DNA of 64,000 nucleotides from Nannobrachium achirus (GCA_963921795.1 OY997642.1:29214154-29278153), one strand, 5' to 3'; positions 44,654-55,607 are shown, counted from the first letter of the stretch. Translations and numbers: made by a program. The notes: generated by a model from the letters alone, not told the origin.

Positions 44654-45070
44654 CAGTGGTGTAAAGTAACTAAGTATATTTACTTATGTACTGTACTTAA
44701 GTACAATTTTGAGGCATTTGTACTTTACTTGAATATTTCCAATTTCCAATACTTTTACTTTGAGTCCACTACATCACATATCCAAATATTGTACTTTTAC
44801 TTAATTTGTAAACATTAGTTACTTTGCCAATATAAATGATTATATTATAAAACATACATAAACCACTTTAGCCCTATTGTATACCTCAGCCATTTGAAAA
44901 TAGCTGATCTACAAGCTCACAACGTGTCGCATCGCAACGCGTTGTGAGCTTGTAGATCTGCTATTTTCAAACATTTTGTACTTTTACTTTTGGTACTTTA
45001 AGTATATTTTGATGCCAATACTTTCATACTTATACTCTAGTAAATTTTGAATTCTGGACTTTTAACTTAA

Positions 45071-45704
45071 CTCTTTGAGTGCCAATCCCGAACTAGTTCG
45101 GCTTTATTAGCGTATCGTAGAGTGCCGATCCCGAACAAGTTCGGCTTAAAAAAAAAAAAAAAAAAAAAATTGAAAATTTTTTTTTTGATTTTTTTTTTGA
45201 TTTTTTTTTTGGACCCCATCAAATCTGGTGAACATGATTTCAATCGCGATTTTGCATGTTCCACCCCCATACAACCCCATCTAACATACAGGGCAGCCAT
45301 TTTTGTTTACATTACATGTAAAACATAATGGCGATTATCTCAAGAATGCCTGAACGGATTTCCAATCGGATTTTTTTGTTTGAAAGCTGTGAACAAACTG
45401 CACAAATCCACTCCAATGCAATCCAGGATTGCATTGGATTTTTTAGAGCTCATTCTTCTGTTTTTTTCCCATGCATGAGGTGTGCAAGGTTTAATCATGG
45501 CTAAGTTGACGAAAATAAGGCTTCTAAAATGCTTGGTAGCCAATAGCTAACTTCAAGCTAACTTCATCCTCTTCCTGTACATGCACAAAGGAAAGTGTTC
45601 AGGCAAGTCATGGCTCCAGGGCTTGGGCATGCATTACCAGCATATCTCTATTATTCTCTGGTCACTGGGCGCCCTCTAGTGGTGATAGGCTGGCACTCAA
45701 TGAG
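45071..45704. mobile_element. piggyBac-like MITE, copy 2, with TTAA on both sides
   Basis: The ends CTCTTTGAGTGCC and GGCACTCAATGAG lie inside TTAA at 45067-45070 and 45705-45708. The body matches 14080-14713, with two small GAACTAGTTC-type hairpins, poly-A/poly-T stretch, GGACCCCATCAAATCTGG and TAACATACAGGGCAGCC. TTAA duplication is characteristic of piggyBac transposition. No transposase is encoded. Confidence 0.82.
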
Positions 45705-45711
45705 TTAACAG

Positions 45712-45880
45712 AATATGGGTGCCCACACACCAAAATACCTAGAGTGGAATCCACCAATGCATTTAAATGAGAATGGAGTGTTTTTTGCAGAAATCCTCTA
45801 CTGGCAAAACACGCTCCATTCTCATTGAAATGCATTGGCGGATTCCACTCTAGGTATTTTGGTGTGAGGGCACCCTATTT
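45712..45880. mobile_element. hairpin MITE of about 165 bp
   Basis: The inverted arms are TGGGTGCCC, ACACCAAAATACCTAGAGTGG and AATGAGAATGGAG, with their complements on the right. The loop holds GCAGAAATCCTCTACTGGC. Only a few mismatches exist. It is absent from the paralogous copy at 34.1 kb, so it inserted after the duplication, next to the piggyBac-like MITE. Confidence 0.75.
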
Positions 45881-45935
45881 TACAGTATTGATACTTTTAC
45901 TTAAGTAAGACATGTGAGTACTTTTTCCACCACTG

Positions 45936-46395
45936 TGACTTACTTCTCTGCTTTTGATTTAATTTCTATACTGTTTTTATTTACATTTAGTTATTGATTG
46001 ATTTAATTAATTCTGATTAATTCTTTCCATCTAGATGACCAATCTGGAAGGACCGACCCTCCACCAGCAGACTTATTAATAATACGAACCTGGTCCCTGA
46101 CACCAACCTCCCAAGGAGGCAGTGGTCAACCCTCAACAGATTCAGTACTGGACATGGTAAAATAATAATAATGATAATAATAATAATTTATTATGATCTT
46201 GTAACTGTTGATTAATTGTTGTTTTGCTTTATTACTTGCTAATTGTTTTATTCCTGTAAAGCAAAGATCTTATTTGTAATTTGTTCTCATTCAGAGTTAG
46301 TCACTATGTAATTTATTCTTGTTAATGGTAAAAAAAAAGTTAATGGTTATCTTTAGCCTCAAATATTGTTTAACATTAGAACAAACTGGTATACC
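45936..46395. repeat. duplicated flank, right part of copy C
   Basis: It matches 34254-34625 (CTTTCCATCTAGATGA, CTGACACCAAC, GGAGGCAGTGGTCAACCCTC) with a copy-specific insertion of TAATAATAATG repeats at about 46160-46200. Confidence 0.7.
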
Positions 46396-47103
46396 ATACT
46401 TAGGTGGCCAAGTGGCCCCCACCCCAGCTTGAGTGTAGCGCATGCGACCGAGTATTTCCCGGTGAATCTGTGCGCAAAGGTGGGGGCCGATGGGCAAGGA
46501 GGGTTGCGAGCTTATGAGAAACAACTAAAATAAGACCTTAAAACCTGGCGAAAACAGTTGCGTGCATTAGCGGAAGATGACGATAAAGGAAATCATTTAA
46601 TGGAAAACATTAAATTAACTTCTGAAAAGCCTACACGGCCTTAAAACATGGCAAAAACAGTTGTGTGCATTAGCACACAACTGTTAGATGAGGATAACGG
46701 AAATCATTAAATGGAAAACATTAAATTAACTTCTGAAAAGGCTTCTAAGCCTACACTAATAGCCTACTAAAAACTAGTGAACCGCGATCTTGCCACACGT
46801 GAATAATTGTGGTTGTAAACAATAACACAGACAATATAAATCCTTAGTCTAGTTGTGGGAAGAAAAGGATATCATCATGGCCCCAAATAACGTTTAAATA
46901 TCTTGCAATTGGCGACGAGTCTCTTACTAAATCGGCAAGATTACATTACATAACATGATACATAAAAGCTAAGCTATCACCTCTCCATCATCAGCAATAG
47001 TCAGTGGTGCGTGTCCCCCACACTCCCAAGCCCCCACCGTTGCGCACAGATTCACTGGGAAATACTCGGTCGCGTAGCGCATAGACTGCTCAGCCATCCT
47101 GAC
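46395..47103. repeat. inverted-repeat element with tRNA-Leu-like ends and an internal tandem duplication
   Basis: CGACCGAGTATTTCCC and GTGAATCTGTGCGCAA occur at about 46445-46480 and complemented at about 47035-47072. The right end (47065-47103), read on the minus strand, is GTCAGGATGGCTGAGCAGTC, close to the 5' end of the tRNA-Leu gene 300 bp away. Between the arms, about 110 bp is duplicated in tandem (46529-46635, 46636-46755; GGAAAACATTAAATTAAC in both). It may be a tRNA-derived element or a rearranged tRNA remnant. Confidence 0.5.
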
Positions 47104-47404
47104 ATCAGCTTAACTGCGGGACAGACCAGAGGCATTGTTAGTAAGCCACATAAACACCCATCCCCCTCTCTGTAACAGACAGAGGGGGAGGAGGATTTCG
47201 GGTTTTTCCTGGCTCAGAATGAGCAACTACAATAAGCAGTAAAGGCAATGAATCTGTTACATTATTTGACAGTGGTCCTCAGGTTGAGTCTTAGTCAGGG
47301 TGGTGGTTCCTGGTTCTCAATGATAAAAACACTGGACAACGATAATGCTGTATATACTGTACATATAAGAATAGCACTTTCCTTAGTTGCTGAAGTAAAA
47401 CTAC

Positions 47405-47487
47405 TGTCAGAAGTGGGATTCGAACCCACGCCTCCAGGGGAGACTGCGACCTGAACGCAGCGCCTTAGACCGCTCGGCCATCCTGAC
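47405..47487 (-). tRNA. tRNA-Leu (CAG)
   Basis: An 83-base type II tRNA. The acceptor GTCAGGA pairs with TTCTGAC, the A box is TGGCCGAGCGG, the anticodon loop is TTCAGGT, and there is a long variable arm. The B box is GGTTCGAATCC. It is identical to the plus-strand gene at 49975. Confidence 0.96.
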
Positions 47488-47922
47488 ATTGCTGGTGACA
47501 CTGTGCAGTGTCCATACTAGTCTATTGTCTGAACAAGGAACTAAGTTGGAATACATTATTGTTCGATATTAACACCAATAATATTGACACTTTTAATGTG
47601 TTATTAGAATTAGCAAGTCTGAAGACAGCTAGTTGCTGTGGGGCTGGGTGGCCCTACAGTGGGGGTAAGGTAAGGGGGTCATCACTTCTCATCAGTCTAT
47701 GGGAGAAGTGATAACTAACTCTTGCTTCTGAGTCTGAGTGTCACGCAGAAAGTTGTGCAAGAGCATAAATCCATGCCATTCCCATTGAAATGCATTGGTG
47801 GATGCATTGGTCAAACCAGTACAGCACATTAATAACCTCATCTCCAAGAGCTAGCGAGCCTCCCCAAGAATCCAATGAGCTCTTGTATAAAACACATTCA
47901 GATGACTGGGAGGAGTCACAAG

Positions 47923-47939
47923 GTCTCTGTGGCGCAATT

Positions 47940-47989
<50 letters not shown>

Positions 47990-47996
47990 AGGGACG
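47923..47996 (+). tRNA. tRNA-Asn (GTT)
   Basis: A 74-base cloverleaf. The acceptor GTCTCTG pairs with CAGGGAC (wobble allowed), the anticodon loop is CTGTTAA, and the B box is GGTTCAAGCCC, with A where many vertebrate genes have G. The same B box is seen at 55534. TTTTC follows after a few bases. Confidence 0.95.
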
Positions 47997-48433
47997 TCTG
48001 TTTTCTTTACAAGCATGTTCATTTTAAAGATTAGAATTCCAATTCATAAGGTGCATTTACCATTTTCTGGCTTTTTTAGGGCAACCAGACTATTAGTACT
48101 GACTTTGACTTTATTCCTTCCTCCCATCCATCCTCTGAACACAGTACACAGTTGACCAACACCAGCAAGCACAGCATGCACTTGGCACCTGGCTACAGAG
48201 CCAAAACTATTAGTAACTGGTGTACTGACCATGGTATTACTAGGCTTAACTGACCAGCCAACTGGCCTGACCTGAACCCGACAGAGAATCTGTGTTGTTG
48301 TTTATTTATATATATAATATATATATAAGATGGATCTGTAGACCACATGAGACTGACACAGTCAATTTATGGGCATTCCAAGATATTGATGACATCAGGA
48401 ATCTCCATATATGGCCATTAATGTAATCGTTAA
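47997..48433. other. no gene; AT tract and one dispersed motif
   Basis: TATATATAATATATATATAA lies at about 48307-48328 and AATCTCCATATATGGCC at about 48401-48417. Confidence 0.5.
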
Positions 48434-48989
48434 CAGTGTTGGGAAAGTTACTTTAAAAAAGTAACTTATTACTTTACTAGTTACTGCTCTGAAAAAGTAA
48501 CTTGTTACGTTACTAGTTACTAAATTATAAAGGTAACTCGTTACTAGTTACCTTACTTTACTTTAAAAAATATATATATCAAAACGAAGCATTCTGGAAA
48601 AAGTCAGTTACACTTTTTTTCTTTTTTTAAGGGGGCTTCAATAATGACCTTATAAAGAAAAAAAATACAACTCCCTGACATTGTAGCAATTATGCATATA
48701 GAAATGCAGTGGAACAATAAAGCTAAAGATATGTTTAGAAATGTTGACAGGCATATATTCATTGTAGCCTTTTTGCTGTGCAACACTTAGTAGTTATCTG
48801 AAGGCAACAGACTGTGTTAACAGACTCAAAGGTTGCATGGAAAGCATCATTGATCAAGCATGTTTCATATCTAGCTAGCACTTGCATTACGTGGCTTGGC
48901 AATCAATCAGTTTGGTTCACCCCATCTCAAAGTATTTCGTTCCAGGGACCCCCCCCCCCCTCCCCCCTCCCCCTCCTCTTCTGACGCCC

Positions 48990-49087
<98 letters not shown>

Positions 49088-49779
49088 TGTTAACTATCGG
49101 AAAAACAAACAACAACGTGATCCTGGCTAGGATCGTTTGACAGCTTGACACTCAGTCAGACAGTATGCATTACAATGGTCCTGGCCCTCTTCTCTTTACA
49201 CCGTCCAGGAGGAGAGAAGAGTGACATGCTGTGGCGATTTTGGTGGAGTAGATTTCAGGGCCATTTATCTCCACAAAGTTAAAATAATGTTTCCAAGTTC
49301 CAAAGCTGCTGTTGTCTCGAGATCTCGCCAGCATTTGGAGACAGGAGAACTCTCCGCTCCGTGCCTCCGTCTCTGACAATGTGTGTGCGTTCGCTTTGAG
49401 TTTGTGTGTATTTTTTAAGACCCGCCCAAGGCCGTCTCTGATTGGCTTAGCCTGAATCTTTAAGCTAGGTCAACCAATCATTGCTCCTCTACAGTGCATC
49501 AAGTTAGTGTGCTAAGCCAAGCATGTGTTTGACTTGACTAGTGAGAGTTACCACACACACAGAGGCAAGTTTATGACCCAGGCAGCAGACAGGCAGACTC
49601 CGCTCTGCGGCCGCTCTGCCTCTGCGTGCGGAGAGAAAAAGTAACTAGCCACTTTACACTACAGTAACTAGAACGGCGTTATTGAATGGGGAAAGGTAAC
49701 GAGTTACGTTATTAGTTACCGAGAAAAGTAGTTTCGTTACGTAACGTAACGTAACGTAATGGCGTTCTTCCCAACACTG
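48434..49779. mobile_element. non-autonomous hAT element, 1,346 bp
   Basis: The ends CAGTGTTGGGAAAGTTACTT and TTCTTCCCAACACTG are flanked by an exact ATCGTTAA duplication (48426-48433, 49780-49787). Subterminal GTTACTAGTTAC and GTAACGTAAC clusters are mirrored at both ends. It contains a long CA microsatellite (48993-49083) and a GC-rich right half, but no transposase frame. It lies between the two Leu/Asn tRNA pairs. Confidence 0.88.
48993..49083. repeat. (CA)n microsatellite
   Basis: About 45 uninterrupted CA units inside the hAT element, preceded by a C-rich tract. Confidence 0.97.
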
Positions 49780-49974
49780 ATCGTTAATACATTTTCCTCA
49801 TTAACTTGAATAGGGAAAATTCAAATGGTAAGACAGAATTCATTTCCAAGTGTGACTCACCTCAAGGCAACCACACTTGCCATTTCGAATTGCATTTTCT
49901 AGTTTTTGGCTTGTATTTAGAGGTGAGATGGTGTATTTCTGTCACAAGAGTTGGCAACTACTCCTTGAAAGCAG

Positions 49975-50057
49975 GTCAGGATGGCCGAGCGGTCTAAGGC
50001 GCTGCGTTCAGGTCGCAGTCTCCCCTGGAGGCGTGGGTTCGAATCCCACTTCTGACA
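49975..50057 (+). tRNA. tRNA-Leu (CAG)
   Basis: An 83-base gene matching 47405-47487 base for base on the opposite strand. TTTT occurs about 5 bases after the end. Confidence 0.96.
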
Positions 50058-50401
50058 ATACTTTTCTATTCCATGCATTCCCTTTTAGCTTTACACTGCT
50101 GCCCTTTATTTTTATAATGCAATATATATATATTTTAAAGGACAATCTTGATATTGTTTTTAAGATGCTGTGTATGTGTTCTAGATGTTCAAAAAACATA
50201 TTTCCACTGTAAGGCTATTCGCACTACATGAGTAGGCTATACTGAGAATTAGCACAGATAGATTGCTTCTTACCATAGCATGTGTTTTAGATAACAAAAT
50301 GCATTTTCTTAAAGTAGTATACTTAAAGTATTATACTTAAAATAGACCTTATGAACAAAGACCTAAGATATCCTATTCAATGAGAAATTAAAAATACTAA
50401 G

Positions 50402-50418
50402 CGTCCCTGGGTGGGCTC

Positions 50419-50469
<51 letters not shown>

Positions 50470-50475
50470 AGAGAC
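50402..50475 (-). tRNA. tRNA-Asn (GTT)
   Basis: A full 74-base gene with B box GGTTCGAGCCC, the common vertebrate form. It differs from the plus-strand copies there and at one D-loop base (CAATCGG). It faces the Leu gene 344 bp upstream. Confidence 0.95.
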
Positions 50476-50588
50476 ACGCCTGCACAGGTCTTCCTTCTTC
50501 TCTTTTAACCATAGAATGGCCAATTATTAAACTTTCATTGCAGGAGCATTTTGCATAGTCCCAAGACTATTAAAAAAATGTTATATTC

Positions 50589-50608
50589 GGGGGGGGGGGG
50601 GGGGGGGG
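50589..50608. repeat. poly-G run
   Basis: About 19 consecutive G residues. Confidence 0.9.
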
Positions 50609-50738
50609 AGGACTGCCTGGAAGAAATTTTCATACTTAATTTCAGACCCTGTGTGTGGAATTCTACCACTAAATACATTGCTTTCTGGGCTTTTAGATAG
50701 CAGATTTATTTTTGATGTATTTGATTTGAACAGTACCC

Positions 50739-51070
50739 ATAACGGGGAAATCCCTCTAAGTCAAACGCCGATAAAGCCAACGCAAATGTACTGCCCGGGT
50801 CTCCTACCGTAGTGATCTTCTGCCGCCCCGTTAAGGAAACAGAGTAGCCTCCTTATTTTTAGCAATACAATGGTTATATGTCACAGTTATTGTCCACGAC
50901 ATTGCAAGGACCGTAAGGCCTGGGCAAGCGCACGATAAACGCATGAATTGAATGAAACGCAATGCAGGTGAGCTCACATTTCACCATAACAAAAGGAGGT
51001 TTAAAAAAAAAAGGAGTTTGGCTTATCAGCGTTTGCCTTATCGGCGTTTGGCTTATCAGGACGTGCCCAC
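50739..51070. repeat. dispersed DNA element, copy 1
   Basis: Landmarks GGGGAAATCCCTCTAAG, GCCGATAAAG, GTACTGCCCGGGTCTCCTAC and CTGCCGCCCCGTTAAGG are shared with 52252-52400. The far end repeats GGCTTATCAGCG and GCCTTATCGGCG, the complement of the start, so the whole may be an inverted-repeat MITE. Confidence 0.55.
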
Positions 51071-52251
51071 CCATAACCAGTGGTGCTTTGGGATTTTCTT
51101 TTCCGTGTGGACGGTCATTTATTGACGTCACGTGCATGCGCGTGCCTCTAGAGGCTATTTAGATAGAAAGGACGACAGCAGATCTAATGGTGGGAAAACA
51201 ATAGTTTTCTAGTCTTAATTACATTTGCATTGTTACTTAAGATTTTATGTTCTACTTTCTTTTAATTCATTTAGAAAATACAGCGCTGCAGTAGGCTAGA
51301 GAAACAAAGTTTGCCTTGAACGAATCTTAAACACTAAATACCACAGTAATGGAGACATGTAGAGGACACACACACAACGACACATGCACATGCAGTCACA
51401 GCTGGAAACCTAGGTGTTAAAATAGGCTATATATCCATATGAATAGAGGGGGCTTGAGGACGCTCACAAATTCACCACTAGAAACCTGTTATGCAAGTAG
51501 TAGCCACTGATTAAAGTATTGCTTTTAGTTATCGCGGATTCGCGGGGTGGGGGGTTGTCGCGGCTCTCGCGGGGGGGTATGCACGCGTTTACACGGTCGT
51601 GCACCGTTCGGTTGCGTCCGTGTGGGAATTTTTCGACCACACGGCGTCCGGTCGCGTCCGGCCTCCAAAGCGCTACTGCCCATAACATATGCCTATTAGT
51701 ACTTTCCATAGGAAAGGTGACAGATAGTTGTTCCGGCCTGCCGGGAAGGTTTTACCATTGGGGGGCTTGTGCAAGAAACTCAACCTTTACATTTAGGCTA
51801 CATACAATTGAATTCATGTCTGTTACAGGAAAATATAAGTAAAAACACTGGAAAACCGTGGCAGTGGCAGATACATTGTGATTGTGTTAATTACTCCTAC
51901 AGATTGTGTCCAAGCATCACGATTCACGCAAATTTGTCTGATTATTCATAATCCATCCTGACTGGCTAAAGTGACATTCATAAATAAGATCTGTGTGTTG
52001 AAACCAGAAACGGAGGGGGAGAGATTTCTTGCGTCCTCTCTGCTTATATCAGCGGACGTTTCTTGTTCATTCACTTGCGGACAACAGTCAACTAAATTGT
52101 AAATTGAGCATGTCCGTTTACTCCGTCAAGTACCTACAACCTGTGGCGACCTTTGTCAACCGCAGGGGCAGTAGTGTGTCATGTATTGCCGTAGGCAGAA
52201 AAATGAGCGAGTGTTAAAACAAAGAAACACCAACATTGGGATGCTCATAGC
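51071..52251. other. no gene seen; one GC-rich patch
   Basis: A GC- and CpG-rich patch at about 51534-51670 (GCGTCCGGTCGCGTCCGG) interrupts AT-rich sequence and produces open frames on both strands. It resembles a short decayed DNA element. No other feature is visible. Confidence 0.4.
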
Positions 52252-52400
52252 AACAGGGAAATCCCGTTAAGGCAAACCCCGATAAGGCAAACTGGGCAAA
52301 TGTACTTCCCGGGTCTCCTACCGTACTGATAGGGCAACATGCAAATCTCCTTCTGCCGTCCCGTTAAGGCAAAATGCAACAGAGTAGCCTCCCTTTGTTA
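52252..52400. repeat. dispersed DNA element, copy 2
   Basis: It is related to 50739-50850, with GGGAAATCCCGTTAAGGC and CCCGGGTCTCCTACCGTA, plus an extra GATAGGGCAACATGCAAATC. Confidence 0.55.
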
Positions 52401-52435
52401 TGGTGAAATGTGAATCGTCCAAACGTCACCCAAAT

Positions 52436-52560
52436 CCGATTTATAGGCATATACCAGATGCTCTTAATCCAGAGTGATTTTCAATAAGCAAGGACAGCAC
52501 ATGGTAATACATCAAATGTATAGAAATAACTAAAACCGTATAGGTAAAGCAAGAACCCAT
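52436..52560 (-). repeat. diverged retroposon 3'-end repeat
   Basis: TTATAGGCATATACCAGATG, CTTAATCCAGAGTGATTTTC and AATACATCAAATG align with 56036-56262 and the start of 16520-16915. Confidence 0.5.
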
Positions 52561-54247
52561 TATCAGTCTAAAAATCCTGATTGGCTAAAATCTGCATCTT
52601 AAAGGGGTCCTGCCACGCCCCGAAATTATAATAGTATGATACCGTAGGATACAGTAGGTCACGTGGTCTTTTTTAAAACGGTCTGAAATCTCTGAATCAA
52701 ATGATCCCATCCCCCGTAGCGCAGCCCCCTCCACTCGGAGGAGTAGAGAGACAGACAGGAGACAGCCTGGTCAGCAGATATGGGATTTATGGCTATTTGA
52801 AGTGAGCTGGATCTCTGAAATTGAGTACTTTTCCCACCACTGTTCATTAGAAAGGAACGGCTCCCTACTGTGAACCGAATCATATCGTTCATTTCAAAGA
52901 GCCGTTCAAAAGACTTGATTCGTTCGCGAACGTCACATCTAGCACGCAGTTCGAGGATGAGTTCGAGCGCAGCTGCCCAACTCAGTGAAAACATCGTGTT
53001 TTCCATTTCAATGAATAAACATAAACAAGCATATTCCCATGAACAATGGGGAAGTAACAACCAGTAACCACCGGAAATATAATTTTTATAGCCACAGATT
53101 TATATATAAATGTGTGTCTTTAGCTGGTTAGCTTTAGTGCTAGCCCAGCTAGCTAGCCCTGTGGGAGCAGAGAAGTTGTGAGGGCTGTGACTGTGAGAGC
53201 GAGCCTGCGGGCGATGGGAAGAAAATGTACATTGTGCAGACATACAGTAAGTAACAGTCAATTAATTAATTTGATTGGCTTATCGTGCATTCCCACAATG
53301 ACATCAAACAAATATTAACTTGTTTTTAATATAATTTCTTAAGGTGACAGTAACCCTTAAGGTGGCATAACCCCTTTAAGTCTGCAGGAGTGCCTCGATT
53401 TGAACACAATGTCTCAAATCATGAACATGTCCTTTTTTTATTTGTCCTACACATTTTGTCCAAGCATCATGCAAATCGTTACATATTTAAATTAGGACTG
53501 TCAAAATTGGCCCAAAATATTTCCTTTAAAACCCCCCGGGGATTTGACGTAATCGAAGCATTCGGAGCATTCAAAGCATTCGGAGCATCGAATCCATTTA
53601 ATTTAATTTGATATAAAATATTGTATGCAGTAAGTCAAACACAGAAGTCTAATTCTTTCTCTATAGCCTATATAGACCTACGCAGGTGCTGAGAAATGTA
53701 ATCTCTTCCTAGATCAAATTAATGATTCATACTTGTTTTATTCTATAGCCTAATTTTAATTATGCTGTATGGTTTTGATTGATAAAAGTCCGGAACAGGG
53801 ACACGTCGCACCAACAATGCGCTCATTATGCTGTGATGGAAGTTGGAACAACCACGACATGAAACAGGCAATTATAATCAAATCAGTGGATTATTTTTTG
53901 GTTTGAATCAAATTAAGGTAGTCTACAAGAGTAGTGTGACATGGAGGGAGTTTTACCGTGGCCGTGGGTGAGACCGTGAGACTCGTGAGACAAGAATCCA
54001 TACTTTTTACATTGTCTCATTGTAAACAGTCTGCCTTCCCTTCACTACCAAATAAATCGGCCGTTTCAGCTTGACTTGTTATCATTAAAAATCAATTAAA
54101 GTTACATTGTGTGATTAAATGTGAGCAAGTCTAACGCCGAGGCAAAGCACTGTGTGTGCCGTCTGTCTGCGAGTCAGACTGTCAGAGTGAAGCGAAACAG
54201 CAGCTGGTTTATTCTTCACTGTATGACGATGTCGCTAAACCACCCTT
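52561..54247. other. no gene seen
   Basis: A segment with GAACGGCTCCC, GAGCCGTTCAAAAGACTTG and TTCGTTCGCGAACGTCAC at 52855-52940 resembles a common fish repeat. The 133-codon minus-strand frame over it has no domain support. The remainder is AT-rich. Confidence 0.4.
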
Positions 54248-54306
54248 AATCTACAAGCCCACAACGTATTGGTTCAGTGACGCATTGTGGACTTGTAGAT
54301 CAGCTC
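54248..54306. repeat. palindrome of the CTACAAGC / GCTTGTAG family
   Basis: ATCTACAAGCCCACAACG and CATTGTGGACTTGTAGATC form the arms, with a spacer TATTGGTTCAGTGACG. Confidence 0.65.
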
Positions 54307-54350
54307 ACTTTTGCAGCGGCGAGTGGAGACTTCTGCCTCCCGAGACTAGC

Positions 54351-54410
54351 CACCTTTTAACTGCGGTGTGATGGTTTCTTCACCTTTTAACTGCGGTGTG
54401 ATGGTTTCTT
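54351..54410. repeat. 30-bp perfect tandem duplication
   Basis: CACCTTTTAACTGCGGTGTG plus the next ten bases occur twice without a difference. Confidence 0.95.
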
Positions 54411-54449
54411 CTTTTGGTGCATTTACTGCCTGATAGACGGCTTCGTGAC

Positions 54450-54600
54450 TTTTATGCCCATATATGGAGATACCTGATGTCATCAATAGTCACACTTGCA
54501 AATTTGTGTGATGTCAGTGTGATGTAAAATAGATGTGTGCCCATATATGGAGATCTCTGTATCTCTCAGTCCTTGTCCCCTTTTATGGACATTTTGGTTG
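54450..54600. repeat. pair of reversed CCATATATGG dispersed motifs
   Basis: GCCCATATATGGAGAT occurs at about 54458 and 54539. Sequence between and after (GATGTCATCAATAGTCAC, CTTGTCCCCTTTTATGGACA) mirrors the 11.29-11.54 kb cluster. Confidence 0.7.
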
Positions 54601-54967
54601 GATTGGCGATTCTACTGAAAAAAATATTTTGTACAACTGTACATCATGCAAGTACAGTAACGACAGGAGAAATAACTAAGATCGTAGGCAAAGATCTGAG
54701 CTATCCGTATGCGAAAGTTGGAGTCTGTACTCTGTAGTACCAACCACATGCTGTGAGACCTCTTTCATGCAATTCGGGCTCAGCTTCAATTATAGTATGA
54801 TGATGATAATGATTCCTTGACAGTCCTAATGTCTATAGTCATGTGATCAAGACGAACCTAAATAATTTAATCAACATTAATCCCTCACCTTCTAGATTCT
54901 ACTCACCTCTATAATAAATGAATTCCAAACATTGCTGACCCACAATAACCTACCTGACCTGGCGGAG

Positions 54968-55468
54968 ACCTCTGTGAAGTTGGCACCCCATATGTTGAAA
55001 ACATAATAAAAATGGTGTCATTATTTTGTGCTGAATTGTGTCGTAAACTTTATAATTTGTGCTGGTATCATTTTTGAGATATTCTACATAACACCACTGT
55101 TCTGCTCCTATGTTCTACCATTAAGCACTGCTGCTCTCCATCGCCCTCTGCAGGCCACACCCTTGTAATGCTGATAAATCTGCTAATTCATGACCATATA
55201 AATATTTATATATATAAATATATATAAAAACACAATTGATGATTTCAACGGCACAAATTAGAGCACATCCAGCACTAAAGAATGAGACCCTTTTTCCCGA
55301 TTTAGAGCCAAAAAATTGGGGGTGCAAGACTATAACTTGAAATATCTCAAAAATTATACCAGCACAAATTATAAAATTTACGGCACAATTCAGCACAAAT
55401 TCAGCACTAAATAATGACACCATTTTTATATATGTTTTCAACTTATGGGGTGCCAACTTCACGGAGGT
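54968..55468. mobile_element. foldback element of about 500 bp
   Basis: The left arm ACCTCTGTGAAGTTGGCACC onward to TTTGAGATATT is mirrored from GAAATATCTCAAAAATTATA to GGTGCCAACTTCACGGAGGT. The right arm has a small internal duplication (CAGCACAAATT). The central spacer contains another, imperfect repeat of GCACAAATT words. Confidence 0.75.
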
Positions 55469-55533
55469 TAACATGACTCATCAAGACTCCCGACCATTAA
55501 ATGTTATCTAAGGAATATCCTCCTGTCATGAAA

Positions 55534-55550
55534 GTCTCTGTGGCGCAATT

Positions 55551-55600
<50 letters not shown>

Positions 55601-55607
55601 AGGGACG
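55534..55607 (+). tRNA. tRNA-Asn (GTT)
   Basis: Identical to the gene at 47923-47996, including the GGTTCAAGCCC B box, and followed by CTTTTC. Confidence 0.95.

Larger units (their letters stand above)
44654..45935. mobile_element. second copy of the CAGTGGTGTAAAG hAT MITE, with nested insertions
   Basis: It occupies the same position in the duplicated flank as 33753-34245. The left end and ACCACTGT right end are retained. The right flank reads TGACTTAC where copy A has TTTGTGACTTAC. It is split by the piggyBac-like MITE (45071-45704) and the hairpin MITE (about 45712-45880). Its palindrome is at 44892-44971. Confidence 0.85.

Noticed and set aside
52659-53060. 133-codon minus-strand frame
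   Set aside because: It lies over a repeat-like segment with GAGCCGTTC words and shows no domain or initiation context.
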